Shown: positions 23,201 to 36,024, numbered from the stretch's first letter. The stretch is DNA of 64,000 bases from Axinella damicornis (GCA_963931865.1 OZ007511.1:11855396-11919395), one strand, 5' to 3'. The notes: a model not told the origin generated them from the letters alone. Program-made: numbers and translations.

Positions 23201-26200
23201 ACACAGTAGCACGATCACTATTAAAGAATGTGACCTTGTATGTGCCCGAGATGGTGAACACAACTGAATATCTCTCTGGGTCGGGGTTTTTAGCTGTGCG
23301 TAAGTGGAGATCAAATTCCTGGGAAAACAACTTTTTGACAAGATCATAAAGCCATTTGAAAAATTCTTTGAGCTTCTTGCCTAGATTGAATATAGAACCT
23401 GATTTATCACCTTTGCCGAAACTGAAGTCTGAAATCATGACGTAAGGAAAAGTTGCCATAAACAGTAACTCAATTCTAGGGTTTTCCATCCACAGAAATG
23501 TCCCTTTATACTCAACTGAACCTTTCAAATATGGCTTCCCTAACTCATACCAGAGTTCTCCTACAAACCAAGGCTTGCCAAGAATCTCCAACCCAGCTGA
23601 TATTTTAAATACACCAGGGTTGCCTGTTGACATGCTGTAGGAAATGACAGGTCCTTCTTCGAATTGCGGATCTGTGAGTTTTATCCACAAAAGGTCAAAC
23701 TTCTTAAGCGCCCTACCAGAAATGTCAATTGAGGAAAAATCTTGTGAGATATCAAGACGAATGTCGAACTCGAAAAAGAGTATTTTGATGTCACATCGTA
23801 CGTGTATGCCTCCACTATATATTACACTGCCATCATCTGGATTACGAGTGACAGACGGAGAATATATGTGGACCTGCCTTGGTACCATCCACTGTTCAAC
23901 ACAAGTATCTTGTGTAGCATAATGAAAATGGCCTTTCAAGAGCTTAAAATCCATCAGCGATCCAGGTTTACTTTGTCCAAGAGTTGAAAACAGAGACACA
24001 ACCGACAACTCTGTAGTGATATCAATAACAACTACCATTGGGACAAATCCCTTCAAGATAATCATGGCGGTGAGGTCAACAAGATCTCCAGCATTGATGC
24101 TGCCCATCAATTCAACTAGGGGAGCAGTTCTTTTCTCCAAATCAAAGTTGGCTTTGATGCCTAGCCCAGTGAGAGTAATATCCATACCCAGAGGACGTGC
24201 AAAAGGGCTTTCTGACGTTACCTTTTCTACTTCAAACCTGGCATCAGATTTAGTGATAGTCAAGCTACCGAAGAAGTCACAGGGACTCTCACCAAAATCA
24301 AGATGCAAGGTACCACTGAGTTTTAAAAGAGATTCCTGTTCACTCAAATAGTAAAGAAAACCAATGTTCCGGAATTGTAGCATTCCAAGCAAAGTTAACT
24401 CCCGTAAATGTGCTTCAATGCTAATGTTGTAGCCACCACTAGCAGAGCTACGTTTTACCACAGAGGCCTTGATTAGTAGATCAGGAAGGGATGTTTGATT
24501 TTGCTGAACATGAATAATGTTTCTCAGGACAGAATCCTCAGCCTGATTGATGTCCATAGCAGCAAAGATGCTAACACCACTCGACAGAGTTTGCTGATTC
24601 AAATCTGGGGATGATACTGGGAGGTTACTGAATGGCACTTCACAATGAAACTCTTCCATCAATTTCGAAATATTCTCACGGAATTCGCAAACTTTAACAC
24701 CATGTAGAGATGATACAGCAAGGCTGGCACTTCTAACTGTGATCAGATCGTCAACAAACGAAAGCTGATGGAAAATATCCTTGAACTTGAATCCATCTCG
24801 GAGGGAAATGCTTAAAGCAAGTCCTGATTTATCAACAAACAGCACACCATTTCCAAAGCTGGTAATTTTAGTCAGAAACAAGAATTGTTTTCTCGTAACA
24901 TTGATTGCCACTGCTAGTGGAGTAGCTTGGGAGTGAAACACTTCAGATGGAATTAAATCAGTAAATTTGTCACTTTGACAAATGTGTTGTACTTCTGCAC
25001 CGGTGTCCATTTCTTTAGGCTCAATTTGAGCTCTAAGGAGGACATCACTGGCATCCTGCTTGCAGAGTACTTTTACTTGGGTTGATGAAAAACGAAACGT
25101 AGCAGAGACGGTGCCATTAACTTTGGCCCCTTCCCTCCACTCTGCGTGAAGCATGACATCATACACAACAATTCTGGGATCGCTAATTAGACACAGCTCA
25201 CCATGCGATACAACAGTGACTTCAAAGGCAGTCACCTTGATAGGTTTTGGTTGGAAGGATATTAAGCCAGATTTCAATTCCAGATCAAAAAATGCTGTTG
25301 AGCTGTCAAGTTTTGGGATATCAGGTTTTCCACATTCAACAAGGTCCAGTAGAGAGCTCAGTTTAAGCAGTCCACCTGGTGATTCAGGTTTGAGTCCACT
25401 CACCACCTTGGCTGTGATGGCAGTCTGGTCCCAGATGAACTCCAGAGCAGCAGACTCCCCTGTTTTTACTTTACACAGAGATCCAAAGAATTTGATGCTT
25501 TTATCTGGAAGTTTAGCATATTCGAACCGCAACTGAGTGATGGCAAAGTTTTCAAGTTGTACAACGTTGGTGAGGTTCACCACTAGGTTTGCAAGATCAA
25601 AACTGACTGGCTGTTTGTTGATCTGGATTGTGACAGCAAGGTGTGCAGCAGCACCAGGACAGCCACCAAGAAGAGGACTGGGAGAAGGCAAGTTGTCAAT
25701 GTTGAATTCTTTCAGGGCTGAACTCGCATCAATCTCTCGGAAGCTAGCCAAGGTGACGTCCCCCATCAACGTGGACATGGGTTGTGAGTCAATGTACTGC
25801 AATCTTGCATACAGTACATCACCTATGAAACCACTAAGAGAGAAATCAAATGTGTACTTTGAGTCGATGTAGTCAACTGCAACAGTGATTTCAATACCAG
25901 ACAGAATGATGAACCCGAGGGAAAGTTCTTCTATGGTGAGTGTCACTTTAGCATGTGTGATGACAGTGCTTGATCCTTGATCACGCTCAAAGATGATGTG
26001 GACTGAGCTGATGGACACACTCAAAACATCGGATAAAATAGGAACCTTGGCAATACTATCTCCTAATCCAAACATGCCGCTGACAAATCTCTCCAGTGTG
26101 AAGTCCGTGTTTTCATTTTCAAACCTGAGCTCTCCTGGCGAGTCAGGAGTTGGCAGCAAAAATGATACAAAGGTTTGGTACTGCTGAAAAAACGTTAGAT

Positions 26201-29200
26201 ATCCTTCACATTCTAATTGGATATAGCCTGGGGAGTAGTTGATCAGTAGCCAGGCATTGCTTAATGCCACTTTCTCAGCGATTAGCTCCAGTTCATCATA
26301 GATACCCACGTCAAGTTTGAAACCCTGAATTGACCCACTAGACAAGAGTTGAATGCTCAACTCTCTCAGTTCAATTGCCTCCACAAGCTCTGGCCATGCG
26401 TACGAGAATGCTTTATGGATGTTCTCTCCCACAGTCTCATTCAATGCAGTGATCACATCAAGGATTGGAGCACCTTGTACATCTTCCAGCTCCTTGTAGG
26501 GCCTCTGAGAGGGCTTTAACGAGAATAAACAGCTGTACTCGTTGTCTTTGCTTGTGTTGGGGGTAGCAGCAAAGGAACAGTCCAAAGTAACGATTTTATT
26601 TTTATTCTCTAGATTTAGATCACAAATAAATCTTGCTTTAATGCCCACCACATTGAATGAGAATCTCAGTGGAAATATTAGTGAAAGGCGTAGTGATGCT
26701 TCTTTGATAATTTTCATCGACTCCGGCCAGAAAGGTGGGAGGCTAGCAAACCATTCAACATCACAGAAGATTGATGATATTCGTGGTGCCTGCAAAAATG
26801 GCTGTTGGATTGTGAAGCCGGCTGAGACTTTGTCGTTCACATCCACTTTTTGCTCTGTGAAAGGTACATGAAGTTCAGTTGGGCAGCCTGGCACAGTTAG
26901 CATATCAGAAAGCGTGAGAGAGTCTGGAGTGGTGAATTCCATCTCTGGAGCATCGTTGAAACTGGGAGCAGCTTTCATTGTCATGCGCCAATTATGGTTG
27001 ACAGTAAATTCTCCACTGAGCGCAAGAAGCTGCGCAGTTTTTTCATAAGATGGAAATATATGAAAGTAAGCTTTGTGTACTTGAAGGGGGATATCGGGAC
27101 CATTAGTACTACTCAATGTCATACTTGAGGTCATGTCGACAGGAATCTTGGCCACAATATGAGCTTCGGTAACATGTACGGTACCATTGCTTCGCTGGAA
27201 GCCGATTGCTGTTTGGAGAGGGTCAATTTTGTAGTTGATGAAGATGGTGGAATAGAAATCAGGAAAGCTACGCACTATAACAATTGCTCTAGTCGAGCTT
27301 AGGAGAAGTGTAAGAACTTCCCCTACCGTCAAACCACTAGCCATTGAGACACAGCTTTTGCTATCCATACCAATGGCTGCAAGGTACTCTGCTAGAGGCT
27401 GGCCACATGTACCATGGAAATCCAAGCTAGGTGTACAACTAGTTTTCACCACATAAGTTTGGTTTTCAGACTTAAAGGAAATTGTAGGCTCTAGTTGTAG
27501 TTCTTTTGTCCTGATATTTTTGATGTGAAGATCAGTTGTCTCCACCTGCTTCCCTTCAACTTCTTGGAGAAGTTTAGGAACTTCTAAGTGGATTGTACAA
27601 AATTGAACTGCCAGACCTGTTGCTGAGAGGAAGAAACTAGACTCCTCTTTCACTTTCCACGTGTACCAACTGAGATCTCCCAGAACTGGATGTGAATAGG
27701 AAGTGGATAGTTGATTGGCAATCTTAAAGCCAAGCATGTACTCCAGAAGAGTGGAAAGAGTGATATCTCCTTTATGCCCAAGGATTTTCAAGTAGTCAAG
27801 AAGGTATGGGTCCCCAATTGCTTCAGGCAGAACCCCTCCCCTCATTTCATTCAAGATTTCAAGCAGATTAAAAGAGTGCAGGCACTGTACTGATTGTTCC
27901 CAATCTTGTAGCCTTGTTCCAAGTTGAAGCTCTGTCATTCCTTTGCGATTCTTAGAGTCCTGATCTTTATATAGGGGATCGTGTAAGGGATCAATGGAAA
28001 TGTATGGTTCAACCCTCGTCCTGACATTATTGTCATCGTCAAGGTACCATACACTTACCTTGTCACTGTGTTCAACAAAAACATTTGAAAATTTCCAGAT
28101 TTCCAAGCCAACACTGTTTGTAAGCACTATCTGGCATTTTTCAGATTTCTGACACTTTTTCGATCTCTGAACTGCAGCCAATGCTATGCCATTGAGCACC
28201 TCCATGTCTGGGTGACCATATGGAGCTCTCCCACTGGTGATTATGTATGTGCTAGCTTCAAAACATTCATAAAACTTCCGACATTCAACTTCATAGCACC
28301 AACTTCGAAGCCACCGTAAACAGCATTCTTCAAGCGATTTAATTATCCGCCTTTCTCTCACCCATCGATAACTTTCAAGGACTGGAGCTATGTCTCTATC
28401 TCTATGTTGCCATGACTGTAGGAAGTCTCTGGGAGAGAAGTCTGAGGATTCCATAGCACTTGTCAAGTCTATCCCCCATTCCTGTATTATGGCTTGATCA
28501 TCAGCTGACATTACATATCTCAACAATACCTGTATGTTCAGTAAGGCACCAGATTCAGACTCACTTACACTGGAGCAGTACCCATGGACCAATTCCCTCA
28601 TCTTGAGTATGCACAAAACTGCTAAGGACTTGCCACTCAAAATTGTATAACAGGCTAGAAGCGGAGCACATCTTTGTAACACAATATGTGACGGTATGCT
28701 ATCATTCTCACGCAGCATACTACATTTCCTGCTTCCATGGTGAGGCACTAGGAATGCACACACTTTTCTGTTGATCACATGAGGTGCAATCTGGTCTCCA
28801 TGTGCATCTCCATTGAGAGAAACATGGATTTCTTCCTCGGTTCGGTTTACCTGAAGGATAATACTGCTGCGATTCACACAATCACCACTCATCTCTTGTT
28901 GTTGTGTTTCAACGTTGTCCAGCACTAGTGGTTCCCCTTCATCCGTATAAAGTACCCCATGTGCATCTTGATGGAAAATGCAATGAAAGGATTGGTGAAG
29001 GTCTTCAACAGCTACTGGTACTTCAGTACCATGATATTCCTTTACAGGATTACATTTGTATTCACTGGCAAGGCTTTGAAGGAGGTCATCAACTGTTGGT
29101 TTTGATCGCAACTTCAAAAAGGCTGTGGTCAATAGAACAGGGCAAGGTTTTATATCAATAGGTGGCGAGATTGCTGGCCTGTTCGTCAAAAGTCTAACAA

Positions 29201-32200
29201 TCCCACCAAGATGATCACGATCTGGGTGACTCACAACAATGCCATCCAACATATACTTTCCTTCCTTGTCATCGGGGCAAAGTTCTCTCATTGCACGAAA
29301 CAGACTGTTAGACCGACTATCACGATTTCCACCATCATATACGAACATTTTGCATTCACCTAGGACAGAGATAAATATTGAATGCTTCACACTGAAGAGT
29401 TTGACGTTCCTTAAGGTAATGGGATAGTCACTGAAGGCGTGTCCAAACATCATAATTATTTCTCATACATACGCATGTAGAATAGACTACAACAAAACTT
29501 TTTTACTTGACATAAGAATGGACCTTAATCAACTTGCACAGCAAACACAAACATTGCAGTTCTCACTGGAACTGCATTGAGTTGGTGTCCCAACTGATTA
29601 TTTATTTCTTTACCAACCATAAGAAACAGCAAAAACCCTGTATTAAAGTATAACGCCTAGTATTAAATTCCCCATATAAATTCTTATGGGCTTATGGGAG
29701 CTCATGACGGCTTTTGCAGTCATTAGTTGGTAACGAGTTAACAAGTACGTAGAGTGTTAGCAGCTTGTTCTGGTGCTGGAGCTGTGCTGCCACAAGATTA
29801 AGAAATTCTGAAACGCTGAATAGCCATCCCAAATATATAGATCACAAAAAATGTGCTTTTCTCGAGCAAGACAGCAGACAACTTGGTAACTGACAACACT
29901 ATTAATTAAAAAAGCTTCCGTCAGACCCTTTATTCACCCTTGATGACTATTCCAACACTAGTTACCTGGTCCAATTCCATGCAGTCCCACAATCTATTTT
30001 TGGTTAAAAATTAAATTCAGCGCACAATTCTGGTGCACTTCGCCCAATACACAAGTATCCCGTAACCTGAAGTGCTGACCCCATGCAAAGATACTTGGTT
30101 TACAATATACGTAGCTATGTGGCAACTAGTTCACATTCACCTTGCCGTGAAGTTCAGATCTCTTTTCAAGTATTTGTCTGTCTGTCAGTCCAACATATAG
30201 GTCACACTACGACCACAAAGGGATTACTGATGTATATACACTCCAAGGAGCATTTACACTACTAGTCCACTGACGGAGTGGTGCAGGGAGCAGTGAACCT
30301 AAACAATTAGGCAACAGACTTTATGAGCTTTGTGACTTCATCAAGCAGTTTGGTTAACAATCAAACATCTGCAGTACATGTCGTTCATACAAGACTGGCT
30401 AGTCACATTCCCAGGGCACCAATAGGTGGTTTCAGTACTTAATTAAGTTAAACCCTTTAAGACCTAACGTTGCATATCTGCAACGTAAGACTTCAGCTTC
30501 ATGATGTCACATCCGGCAATGTCCTTGGGAGATAGGTTCTGCGACAGCAGAAGGGCGGGACAGGGGGAGGTGGGTGGGTGCATCTGGAAGGTGCAAACAG
30601 CATTGGCCGTGTCTGGGCTCCGCAATAGAAAGGCCTTGGTCGGCACTGGGAGGGCCATTTCTGCTATTTTTGGCATAAATGGAATTAGAAAGTAGCTGTC
30701 TTGCCTTGTAGGGCCTCCATACATCGCCCGTTTTTCAGCTACGGCAGGTTGCCATTTCTCGGGAGACTTGATTGCAAGTTCGTTAATTGGTGGGTGTGGC
30801 TAAGTCACGTATATGCTTAGTATAGCTGAAATTACCTGTGTGAGCAGTTTCGAGCCCAGCAACGCCAAAGAACAGAAATTAGGGTATGTTACAGCATTTT
30901 CGAACGTTTCATCAGGGAGCATGCATTATACACGATGGAAACCAACTGAGAGCGACTACGATTATTAGCAAACGCTTAAGTGCGAAGTAACTAATCTGTC
31001 CGCGTAGCTATATACATGTGGCTTAGGAAGTCACACTCAGGAATGCAATTATGTGTGATTAATGCACACATAATTGCAGGGCGATAGTATAATTATCCGG
31101 TTTTGTTGGCTTGGACGAGTTGGTGGAGCCAGTGTCACGCAGTTGGTGGAGCCAGTGTCACGCAGTTGGCAGCTCAAACTCTTACTCTTCTAGAGAGTCA
31201 GTGAGCTAACCACCCCACTATACTACAGTGAACATACCTTTGCCGCTTCTGACTACAAGTGGCTGGCTTACTACATGGGGCCACGCCTAGCAATTATGGT
31301 TTCGAGTGCAAGACTTTCTCTGTATACTAAATTCATATACTGTGGAAGTGCTCTAATTACACTCCTGGTAGGGGAAAAATTGTGCCGCATAATGCAGTCT
31401 AATGTAATTAATTAACCTTTGACTATCTACCTTAGGAATGGCCTACAAAGAATCTGCCTACATCATTGTGATTGCTATCATGCCGTGACCCAAGCGCACA
31501 ATTTTTGAGCAGAAACTCACCTTAATTAGTGCTGCAGATACGAGCGCTTTTGTCGTGCCATCTGCCACCATTGTTCGAGTGCTCACTTCGACTTTCGTTG
31601 CCAGTAGCTACAGCTCCCACAAAAGACCCACAAAGATTCTGACCATACGGTCGTGATCGCTCTCATTCACTGACGCTTACGTGCCGAAACTCACTGTGCT
31701 GGCGAAGCTGTGAGCGCAGTAATAATTTCTTGTCTTCCCTTTGGCCGCCATCAGTGCTAGCGATCGACTGATGGTGGTCAATTGCCACATGGCATGTGCG
31801 TTAATTGGAACGAACAACAATGCTGCGCTATGGCGAGTCGCAACCGGGATTGCAATGGCTACCAGGAGTGTGGTTGCCCCTTTGGAAAACAAAGGAATTG
31901 CTCAAAAGGGGTAACATAACTGAGGACTCATGCTAATTTTGCACAGCTAGATGATGGTTAATGAGCTGAAGTTTGCCAGAGCTGTCCTCACAAGCTTCCT
32001 TAGTCTCGCACTTGGTAGCTATTTCATTTCATGCCATTACCATTACAGATGCCAATCAATTTTGCCTACAAGGTAGGTCACATAATTATCACTGCAACAA
32101 CTCTTTCGCTTTTTTTTTTGAAGGAAACAAAATAGTTAGCAAGAAATGTATATGCTTGGTTAGCTCTAATCTCTGCTTGCTATACTCTTATCTGGATGCA

Positions 32201-32291
32201 CGTGGGGAGTACCTGTTTCGGTGTCCTGCATTTCAATCAGTACAGCGGTGCCTTGACCGACGTCGGCAACATGCAAGACCACATTATATTT
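17225..32291 (-). CDS. Giant multidomain protein: ComEC-type metallo-beta-lactamase fold, long beta-rich region, FN3-like segments, two FBA domains
   Basis: Seven phase-consistent exons: 32291-32213, 29359-20606, 20174-19859, 19490-18904, 18765-18632, 18529-18138, 17810-17225 (TAA), giving 3,615 visible residues. The true start lies upstream and was not found. Residues 1-240 form an MBL fold of ComEC/Rec2 kind: DVGQG at 10-14, DGG at 35-37, HPDRDH at 71-76, NGDAH at 209-213 and HHGS at 233-236, so the metal ligands appear intact. About 2,000 residues of alternating hydrophobic, beta-rich sequence follow, then an Ala/Val-rich helical stretch near 23110-22900 that could contact membrane, then FN3-like segments. 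The last five exons hold two FBA modules (signature DLxxxGFSPxxLDxxxPD, then KLLSEDQEILAKF in the first), each followed by an FN3-like part. FBA domains of FBXO2/NCCRP1 bind N-glycans; I see no F-box. The junction after 18765 is the weakest. Overall function is unknown. Confidence 0.82.
19519..19784. repeat. TACCGTAG-family MITE
   Basis: It begins TACCGTAGCC and ends GACTACGGTA, with GTTATTAGGC-type subterminal sequence. It shares the ends and the interior phrase GGTTCGACTCTCGTC with the copy at 11302-11978 and the short copy at 41897-41995. It lies in the intron between two FBA exons of the giant gene. Confidence 0.65.
20267..20533. repeat. MITE-like element inside an intron of the giant gene
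   Basis: The ends are complementary (GGGACTGGACGG and CATCCAGTCCCATAT). A diverged inverted relative occurs near 63493-63705 with the same interior words (for example GGTGCGATCA and AGGAGT). It occupies most of the intron between 20606 and 20174. No coding capacity is convincing. Confidence 0.5.
20606..29359 (-). other. Single 8,754-base coding exon of the giant gene
   Basis: One uninterrupted frame of 2,918 codons between a clear acceptor (TCTGTCCTAG at 29360-29369) and a clear donor (GTGAGT at 20605). All other exons of this gene are 79-587 bases. The open frame continues past the acceptor to an ATG at 29453, but the spliced join to the exon at 32213 restores the MBL strand order (DVGQG, then DGG). 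I therefore take the acceptor as real and the extra 31 codons as intron readthrough. Confidence 0.85.
30480..30765. repeat. Dispersed repeat with shared minus-strand reading frame, copy 1
   Basis: The block GCCTTGGTCGGCACTGG through TGTAGGGCCTCCAT matches 53245-53525. On the minus strand both copies keep an open frame with a PPTSPC motif followed by LLxxQNxSPK. A hairpin (ACGTTGCATATCTGCAACGT) marks the left edge near 30470. It is probably part of a transposon ORF that I cannot name. Confidence 0.5.
31367..31830. repeat. Dispersed repeat, copy 2
   Basis: Homologous at both ends to 6871-7060 (see that entry). It lies in the intron between the first visible exon and the giant exon of the MBL/FBA gene. 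The insert between the homologous blocks has no recognisable content. Confidence 0.6.
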
Positions 32292-33082
32292 CTGCAAAAA
32301 AATATGATGTTGAAAGAGCATGAAGGTAACTGCAAAAGAATATACGCTGAATTGTAAATTTTTACAGTCTGTGCATTTCAATGATCACCATATAGCGTGA
32401 GCAACCGATTATCCTGCAGATTTTGTAACTGGGTCCACAGCTCCAAGTAGCAACGTCCCACGAACTTCGAACTTGCACTCCAAAGCGTTGGCTACAGTCC
32501 AATCTTATTTAGCGAAGGATATGACAAATTTCCTAATTTTTCTCAGCTAAGTGGTCAGAGCAGTTTCATACCTATTATCACACAGTGCTACGTATTATCA
32601 TTCAGCCGTATTATTATTTTATCAAGCAGAGAGCATATCCTCCATTTTAAATGACAGAGAAAGGCACAGAAAGGCGCAGAGGGGCAGGTAAAGACAGCTG
32701 ACGGTCTCCAACTTACGCCACGCGGCTGTGCTTCCGTTCACATTACATAAACTTCTGAATACTGATATATATATGGGCTTGGCAGGACGTTTGGAGCTGC
32801 ACGATGATACATAGGTATACTGATAATCTGTTGCTTACTCGACCTTTTGCACATCATTATACGTATGTAGTAAGATTTCAAACCATGTGTGTATGTGTGT
32901 GTGTGTGAGTAACAGAAGTGGAGGCAGGAGAGTTTGTCAGACCTCTGCACCGACCGAGAACTTCTGGCCAGTGCTGGGCTTCACACGTACATAGGTGAAT
33001 GAAGGGGCAGTAGCCGAGCAAGTGAAGCTGCTTGTACTTTATGTATACAGGCCCGTAGCAAGCTATTTTTGAGTGGTACGGC

Positions 33083-33205
33083 CACTGCCGAAGGCAGTGC
33101 ATAGAGCCGTGCAGCGGCGATCAAATCCGCGCGAAGCGTGGAAATTTTTTTTCACTTCAGCTACCTGGATTGGCTCTCGTAGCACCTTCGTGCTTTGCAC
33201 TATAT
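33083..33205. repeat. Fragment of the CAGGGGCGGA family
   Basis: It shares CTGCCGAAGGCAGTGCATAG, CCGCGCGAAGCG and GGCTCTCGTAGCACCTTCGT with the full copies at 40206-40559 and 56267-56634. The terminal repeats are missing. Confidence 0.6.
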
Positions 33206-33282
33206 ACACTGCATCTTCTAACCTTTCTGTTTTTCAATTCTGTGTAGTACATCAACGCCATCTCCATGCCACTCAAACAGAA

Positions 33283-33387
33283 GAGACGAGACCAACACAC
33301 GGAATGGAGACAGGGCTAACGCGTGCCGCCTTACTCAAGGCGGCGCGCGTTAGCCCTGTCTGCATTCCGTGTGTTGGTCTCGTCTCT
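33283..33387. repeat. 105-bp near-perfect hairpin
   Basis: GAGACGAGACCAACACACGG pairs with its complement, and a second block of GACAGGGCTAACGCG pairs inside. The loop is only a few bases (TTACTCAA region). Confidence 0.7.
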
Positions 33388-33659
33388 AGCCCCTGAATAT
33401 CGAGTTTCGAATCGAGTGGACTGGTAAAAGCATGAGAAAAGTCAGTACTGCACTTCAATGACTTTCTCTGCCATGCCGTAAGCACTGATGGAAGCCAAGA
33501 AGGAACTTTTTCTTCTAGTTGGAGTGAAAAAGTGGTCTGGCCAAAACCGCACCGGCCGGACCGCTTGCTACGGCCATGGTATAACAACAAGCATAATTAT
33601 AGCATGCAGTAGTTAACTGAAAAGTCAGAGCAATATGGTTAGCAACAAACAAAGGAGCA

Positions 33660-33712
33660 TAGTCTCGGTATACCAGACCCTCGCCATGTGCGAGGGTCTG
33701 GTACTGAGACTA
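33660..33712. repeat. 53-bp hairpin related to TAGTCTCG elements
   Basis: TAGTCTCGGTA/TACCAGACCCTCG pairs with CGAGGGTCTGGTA and CTGAGACTA. It resembles the hairpin at 2471-2503. No target duplication is seen. Confidence 0.6.
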
Positions 33713-33865
33713 TGCTATGGCACTGTGCAAACTAGGCCCTCCGAACCATTTGGTTTTGCTCATCCCGTTTTGAGAGCCTAGATTCATGAAAGTTGATTGT
33801 AAAAGATCTTCAAGAGCTCTACTGACCAATTTTACCCCAGCTTGATTGTCAGGGGGCCAAACCTG

Positions 33866-33926
33866 CATGTGTGTGAATGTGTGTGTATGTGTGCGTGTGT
33901 GTGCATGTGCATGTGTTCATGTGTGT

Positions 33927-33978
<52 letters not shown>

Positions 33979-33984
33979 GTGTGT
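33866..33984 (+). repeat. (GT)n microsatellite
   Basis: A GT-rich stretch with an uninterrupted run of about 20 dinucleotides near 33932-33972. Confidence 0.9.
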
Positions 33985-34230
33985 GCTGATGAGGTAATGC
34001 AGCTGCTTGAGCATGGACCAGGACTGTATCGCCTAGATATGTCCAGGCAGACACAATCTGCTAGCAGAACCATTTTTGGCAGACACGATCTGCTAGCATG
34101 TGGATGGTGTGATGTGATCCACTATGATGCAGCAAATGGCAAATTAGATGACATAGATGACATCATTTTGTTTACAATAAGTAGCAGGCGTGGCCCTAAG
34201 AAACAAGTTTACAAAATATCATGCATGTAA
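33985..34230 (+). other. Unassigned open stretch
   Basis: An open frame continues from the GT repeat into ordinary-looking protein sequence (LLEHGPGLYRLDMS, then DDIDDIILF) and stops near 34230. I recognise no family, and no convincing splice acceptor precedes it. It may be an exon or a transposon fragment. Confidence 0.2.
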
Positions 34231-34343
34231 GTTATTACTGCAGAGATCACAGCAGTGCACTGCAGAGATCACAGCAGTGCACTGCAACACTAGAGCCTGA
34301 ATCTGGTCCATATGTAGATTCTACTGTGTATTGTATGAAACAC

Positions 34344-34437
34344 TTGCCTTTGGGCGCTTGCGCTGCTCTGGTGAATCTGGAGGTGGAGTGGTACATGCTC
34401 CAGGATGGGTAGAATCAGCTCGGATATCTTCAGACAT
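34344..34437 (-). other. Possible first coding exon, unassigned
   Basis: An ATG at 34437 opens a frame (MSEDIRADSTHPG, then a Pro-rich part and QRKRPKA) that reaches a donor-like GTGTTT at 34343. No following exon was found, so this is weak. Confidence 0.2.
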
Positions 34438-35662
34438 GACTGGTGTAACAGCCTATAATTGCTGCCTGTGAATAAACAAGCAGTTCATTAAGGTAGGAAG
34501 CATGACATTGGCGAAATCGCACGCCCCATTGCCTGCACAATGCTGTCCATGGGAGCCATCTGACGAAACATCCTCTCAAAACTAGCGTCAACACCAGCCG
34601 CAATTTTGCTCATGAATGACGTCACTCGCATACGGTTATATTAATTATATAGAGTTGTCTGTTTACGTTTTCCCATGGCGGCAACCGGAATAAACAAGGG
34701 GGGCTTCTCTCTTTGATGTGGCTAGCGGCCCTTTCAAGTTTCAAATCGGTACTCTGATGTGGCCGTGCAGTACTTTGAAGATTTGTTACAACACAGATTT
34801 ATTTTTTTTTAGGTAAGGAGCTATTCTAGCTTATTGAATGTAGTGATGGGCTATCTGAGTGTGAATAGCTAGGTGGAGTGAGCAGGAATGTTTGTGGGTC
34901 TGCTGAAGTGGCCGAAGAACAGCCTAGAAAGTGAACAGCATCCGACAGCTCCCTGGCCAAGGTACTCTAGAGAGTTGACCTTTCGGCATAGCAGGCCCCG
35001 CCCATTTTCGTGTCAGGGCGAATTTGGCTGGTTTGGTAGCTGGACTGGGCTGGTGAGAGGGAGTAGATGTGTGGCCAAAACTCTGTAACCGAGAGGTGAA
35101 CGTGGAAAAGCATCCCTAGTTTTGCAGGGGGTAGGTTGACCTTTTGAAGAGTGCCCTTGGCTTGAGTCGGTTTTAGTTGGTGTGCGTGGAATTATTTTGA
35201 AAGCCTAGGGTAGCCAAACCTCTGTTTTTGAGGGCGGCAGTGAGTTTTGGGCTGTAGCCTGCAAGTGAGGAGAGCAGGTGGTAAATCCATGCATAGTTTT
35301 TGGGCCTGTTTTGTGTGTGTATTGATGATGGAGTCAGAGTGTGGGTGAGGCCTCGGAGAGGGTCCAAATTTTCAGTTTAGTAGAGGGCCTTAAAATTGAG
35401 TTTTAGGGCATTTTCAAGCAGAGGGAGCAGTTTGATGCAAAGTATTGCTGAAACTTGTGTACGCTTTGATGCTGCCCATTTATCCATCAACTTGGTTTCG
35501 GAGATCGCTCTACCCATGTTTCCTACCTTAATGGCACACAATTTTCTTGCTTTTACAGACACTGATTCTCACAAATCATTAGTTGCTTGCCAAGTTATAA
35601 TATCACAGGGAAGAATAATTATACAAAGACACTGTCAATTCACTTTGGTTTTATTCTGTGGT

Positions 35663-35668
<6 letters not shown>

Positions 35669-35705
<37 letters not shown>
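35669..35705 (+). repeat. Poly-G run
   Basis: An uninterrupted run of roughly 37 guanines in gene-free sequence. Similar runs occur at 13147-13175 and 42174-42217, and a C-run at 56588-56618. Confidence 0.9.
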
Positions 35706-35706
<1 letters not shown>

Positions 35707-36024
35707 ACCAGGAGCTAATTAAGTGGCGAAGCTGGCAAGCCACACCTGAAAAGGTAGTCAAAGGTCCACTAGAAGTGCAGAGGTGCCTGACCAAGTCCAT
35801 AGCTATAATAACATGTTTATTTTAGGACGGCACTATACTCCAGGCAAATGTACATAGCATGCATGTTGACTGTACACAAATCGTAGATGACAGTTAAAGG
35901 GTTAAAGTTTAATTTGCTAGTGATGCTGTGGTAAGTTCACGGGAGCCTTCACAGGCTAATTGCATAATGCCACACCACTCTAATACTGGCGGTAGTCCTC
36001 TTTGAAGAAGCTACATGAGATTTG

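Noticed and set aside
29360..29453. Extending the giant exon to the ATG at 29453 as the protein start
   Set aside because: The strong acceptor at 29360-29369 and the in-phase exon at 32291-32213 supply the missing first strands of the MBL fold (DVGQG).
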